Assembly (NCBI GenBank): GCA_008638375.1
Contig: CM018035.1
Coordinates: 7,501,077 to 7,565,076 of the forward strand
DNA: 64,000 nt
Direction: 5' to 3'
Source of the DNA: Nyssa sinensis
Taxonomy: Eukaryota > Streptophyta > Magnoliopsida > Cornales > Nyssaceae
Shown here: one piece after another, positions 61,501-64,000 of the stretch
Layout of the letters: each line of letters begins with the position of its first letter
Numbering within the stretch: the stretch's first letter is position 1
The notes under the pieces: generated by a model
Database searches by the model: none
Told to the model about the DNA's origin: nothing
The model's input: the letters and a program-made list of their open reading frames with translations, nothing else
Position numbers and translations under genes: made by a program

Positions 61501-62452
61501 ATTCAAATTAGTTAATTCATATGTTCTGTTGACTTCCAGCCTCAAGCTCCACTACGGTGCTACCCAATAGAGGCCATTGGACCAATGTCCAGCACAACGG
61601 ATGGTGTATATCTTGCTGGTGGAGCTTATTCTGGAAATATTTATATATGGGAGGTTAGTAAACTCTTTCTGTTATACTAATATCCAATCATTTTAAACAT
61701 AATTCTCTCCTATTGGAGGGATAAGAATCTTTTCTCCATTTTTTGTTATATGAATCCCTCTAAGGTGAGGTAACAATGAAATTGATCTCAATAACATAAT
61801 TATTAAAGCCCCATTTATTGGAGCGTGAGACAAAAGCTCCTCTCAGTCGGCTTTTGTCCTGAACACTATTTTGAACATCCTTTTATTTCCCTGTTTTTTT
61901 CTTAAATGAATCCATCTAAGGCGAGTTAACAATGAAATTGATCATCAATATCATAATTATTTAACCCCCCTGTTCGTTGGAGGGTCTACGGACGCTATTT
62001 TTTTAGCGTCGGGGATGCATACCCAAAGAACCACCAAGTCTATATTCTTTGTGTTACTAGATTGTCTTCTGTTTCAAATTTTCACCTCCCAAAGAGGTGG
62101 TTGAAGGCTTGACTCTCAAATGGGACAAGGTGGGTATGTGTGCCTTATTTATTAAGGATTTTTTTTTTTGTGTGTCTCAAATAACCAATGCATCAACTTC
62201 AGACCAAATAGGCTACACAATTAGCTCTACAGTAAGTAAATACAGTTGTACTTAAAAATGTTATCTGGTTGTTGTAATTTGTAGGTTTCAGAAGGAAGAT
62301 TACTCAAGAACTGGCATGCCCATCAAAAATCACTAACCAGCTTGGTGTTTTCAAAAGATGATTCTCTTCTTATTTCTGGTTCCGAAGATGGTATGATCAT
62401 TGTCTGGCCTTTAATCAGGTAAAGTCTGAAACTTCTTTTCTTCGACATTTGC

Positions 62453-62497
<45 letters not shown>

Positions 62498-63547
62498 AAA
62501 AAAGGAAAATCAAACTTTAACATAATGCATTGTTATTTTTGTTTGAGGCAAGTGTGCTAGACGAATCAAATAGTGGAGGTTTTCCTTCTATGTTAAATTC
62601 TTCATCAGAACACACATCCTCTATAACGAGTCTGTTATCTACATTAAGCTTCTCAAGCTCAGTTCTCGTATCAAGCTCCCTTGATTGCACATGCAAGGTT
62701 ACCTAAACATGCATAACAGTCATTCTCTTTATTTTCATCTTCAATTCTAAAAAGTTTCTTACTTAAAAGACATTATTAACAAAAGACATTATTAATATCT
62801 TATAGGTGTGGAACGTGGTCACAGGAAAGCTTTTTCAAACTCGAGCTTTTCCGCAACCGATAACTGCAGTTGTACTTGATCAGTCAGAGAGCCTTTTGTT
62901 TTGTGGAAGTGCAGATGGAAGAATATTTGTGAACACGCTTAATCTTGGAATGTTGGAGGATCCTTTTGATGTTTCAGAGGATCAACCGATTGTGCTCAGT
63001 GGACACAAGTAATATATGATTTGCAGTTTTTAGATATTCATTGGAGATCAAAATTTCTCTTTTGCCAAGGAACAGTTAGAAGAAATTGGCAAATTAAACA
63101 TATTTTTTTCTTCTAAACATTTCCTTTTGTGGCTAGGATTTTTCTGCTTCTGGTTAATAAATGTCATTTTCTCTGAATGGAAATGAAAAATGCAATAATA
63201 ATATTTTTATACATTAATCGGATTTTAATATAGATGCATATTTAATTTATGAGTTAGTTTTGCTTCATCAACTTTCTTTAGTTAGGTACTTAGGTTGTCA
63301 TAGCCAGGCTAGTTGATTTTCAAGTCGTGTTATATAATATTTCCTGTGTAAGTACAGTTGATGCAAGCATATGCACGAGTCATGCTCAATTTAATAAATT
63401 TATGACTGACCAATTGAACTTGCAGAGGATCCATTACTGCACTGACCTTCTGTGGATTGGGCCTGGTCTCCGCGTCTGAGGACTGCACTGCTTGCCTCTG
63501 GGATGTTGTCAATTGTGTGATCATCAAAAGATTCAACCATTTAAAAG
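60359..63547 (+). CDS. RID3/IPI3-like WD40 protein, 3' end outside window
   Basis: Exons seen: 60359-60580, 61540-61653, 62285-62418, 62553-62697, 62806-63008 and 63426-63547 (313 codons plus one base; the gene continues past 64,000). WD40 signatures are GITIWDMDTGDQLLHIPTCA, GGGSIFIWPL, GGAYSGNIYIWEVSEGRLLK, SLLISGSEDGMIIVWPL, LVSSSLDCTCKVWNVVTGKL, LLFCGSADGRIFV and LVSASEDCTACLWDV. Arabidopsis RID3 is the relative of yeast Ipi3/human WDR18 in the Rix1 complex for 60S subunit maturation and is needed for root meristem formation; this job is inferred from family membership. An ATG directly after a (GA)n leader aligns with the family start. The last exon ends at AAAG followed by GCAACA, so either a GC-AG intron begins there or the boundary differs. 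Confidence 0.88.
62457..62494. repeat. (AT)n microsatellite
   Basis: A pure TA/AT run in intron 3 of the WD40 gene, about 40 bp after the donor. Confidence 0.95.
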
Positions 63548-64000
63548 GCAACAATAATCCTCAATCTTTTTTTTTTTTTATAAAATTAAATTTATTGTTT
63601 GCTTCTTCTTCTTCTTTTTATTCACACTTTTTTGGAGATTTGGAGATGCTGTCTACTTAGATTTGTGAAATTAATTATTATTGAAGGATTCTCCATTCCT
63701 TTTGCTAATTTCCTGATTGATAGGAAATATCAGGATTATGAAAGAAAATGTGTTCTTTATAGCTTTGGAAATCTAGGTTGAGACAAGATATGAAACTCCC
63801 ATTTTATATGAAATTCAGACAAATCCTATTAAAAGAAAAACTAAAAGGTATGACTTTTTTCCCCCTATTTTCCTTGGGTAATCTCTCCAACTGAAAGCAA
63901 ACTTTACTTATATACCCTACATCACTTTAAGAGTGGCAATTTTTTTATTTATTTTTTTGGTATTGTAATTGCTGGAGAAATGTGCATTTTTTAAAATTCA
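63548..64000 (+). other. Intron 6 of WD40 gene, to window end
   Basis: AT-rich, with several in-frame stops shortly after the exon. No further WD40 exon is recognised before the end of the window. Confidence 0.5.

Overview
This is nuclear DNA from a eudicot plant, probably a woody species with a repeat-rich genome; I cannot name the species. The evidence is plant-type split genes with GT-AG introns, AT-rich introns full of LINE, SINE, MULE and hAT-like fragments, and proteins whose closest recognisable families are plant ones. There are no operons, CRISPR arrays, rRNA genes or tRNA genes.

Layout. From 1 to about 7.8 kb lies transposon-derived DNA. It includes a MULE-like element carrying fused fragments of a subtilase propeptide and an EXO70 exocyst gene, a second MULE-like element, a foldback MITE and a LINE remnant. 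From 7.9 to 11.3 kb (+) lies an intact 3' part (11 exons, 409 codons) of a plant AAA-ATPase gene whose 5' part is not visible. From 14.6 to 29.2 kb (+) lies the complete COG2 gene (12 exons, 749 aa after allowing for one extra base). Its second intron holds a LINE inside a partly deleted tandem duplication. From 31.4 to 55.3 kb (-) lies the complete gene for plastid RNase J with its plant-specific C-terminal GT-1/Myb-like domain (17 exons, 878 aa after allowing for two extra bases). Its introns total about 21 kb and hold many mobile elements. From 56.6 to 64 kb (+) lies a RID3/IPI3-like WD40 gene whose promoter, first exon and part of intron 1 are tandemly duplicated. The downstream copy continues through exon 6 and runs off the window; the upstream copy shows only exon 1.

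The genes do not form a pathway. COG2 acts in Golgi tethering, RNase J in chloroplast RNA processing, and RID3/IPI3-like proteins in 60S ribosome maturation. COG2 and RNase J converge tail to tail (2.2 kb apart). RNase J and the WD40 pair diverge head to head (1.8 kb apart). All three frame breaks in the otherwise well preserved COG2 and RNase J genes are single extra bases, so assembly indels are at least as likely as gene loss. I found no clearly new biological system. The most notable structures are the subtilase/EXO70 capture, the duplicated promoter plus first exon of the WD40 gene, and several MITEs with readable target-site duplications.
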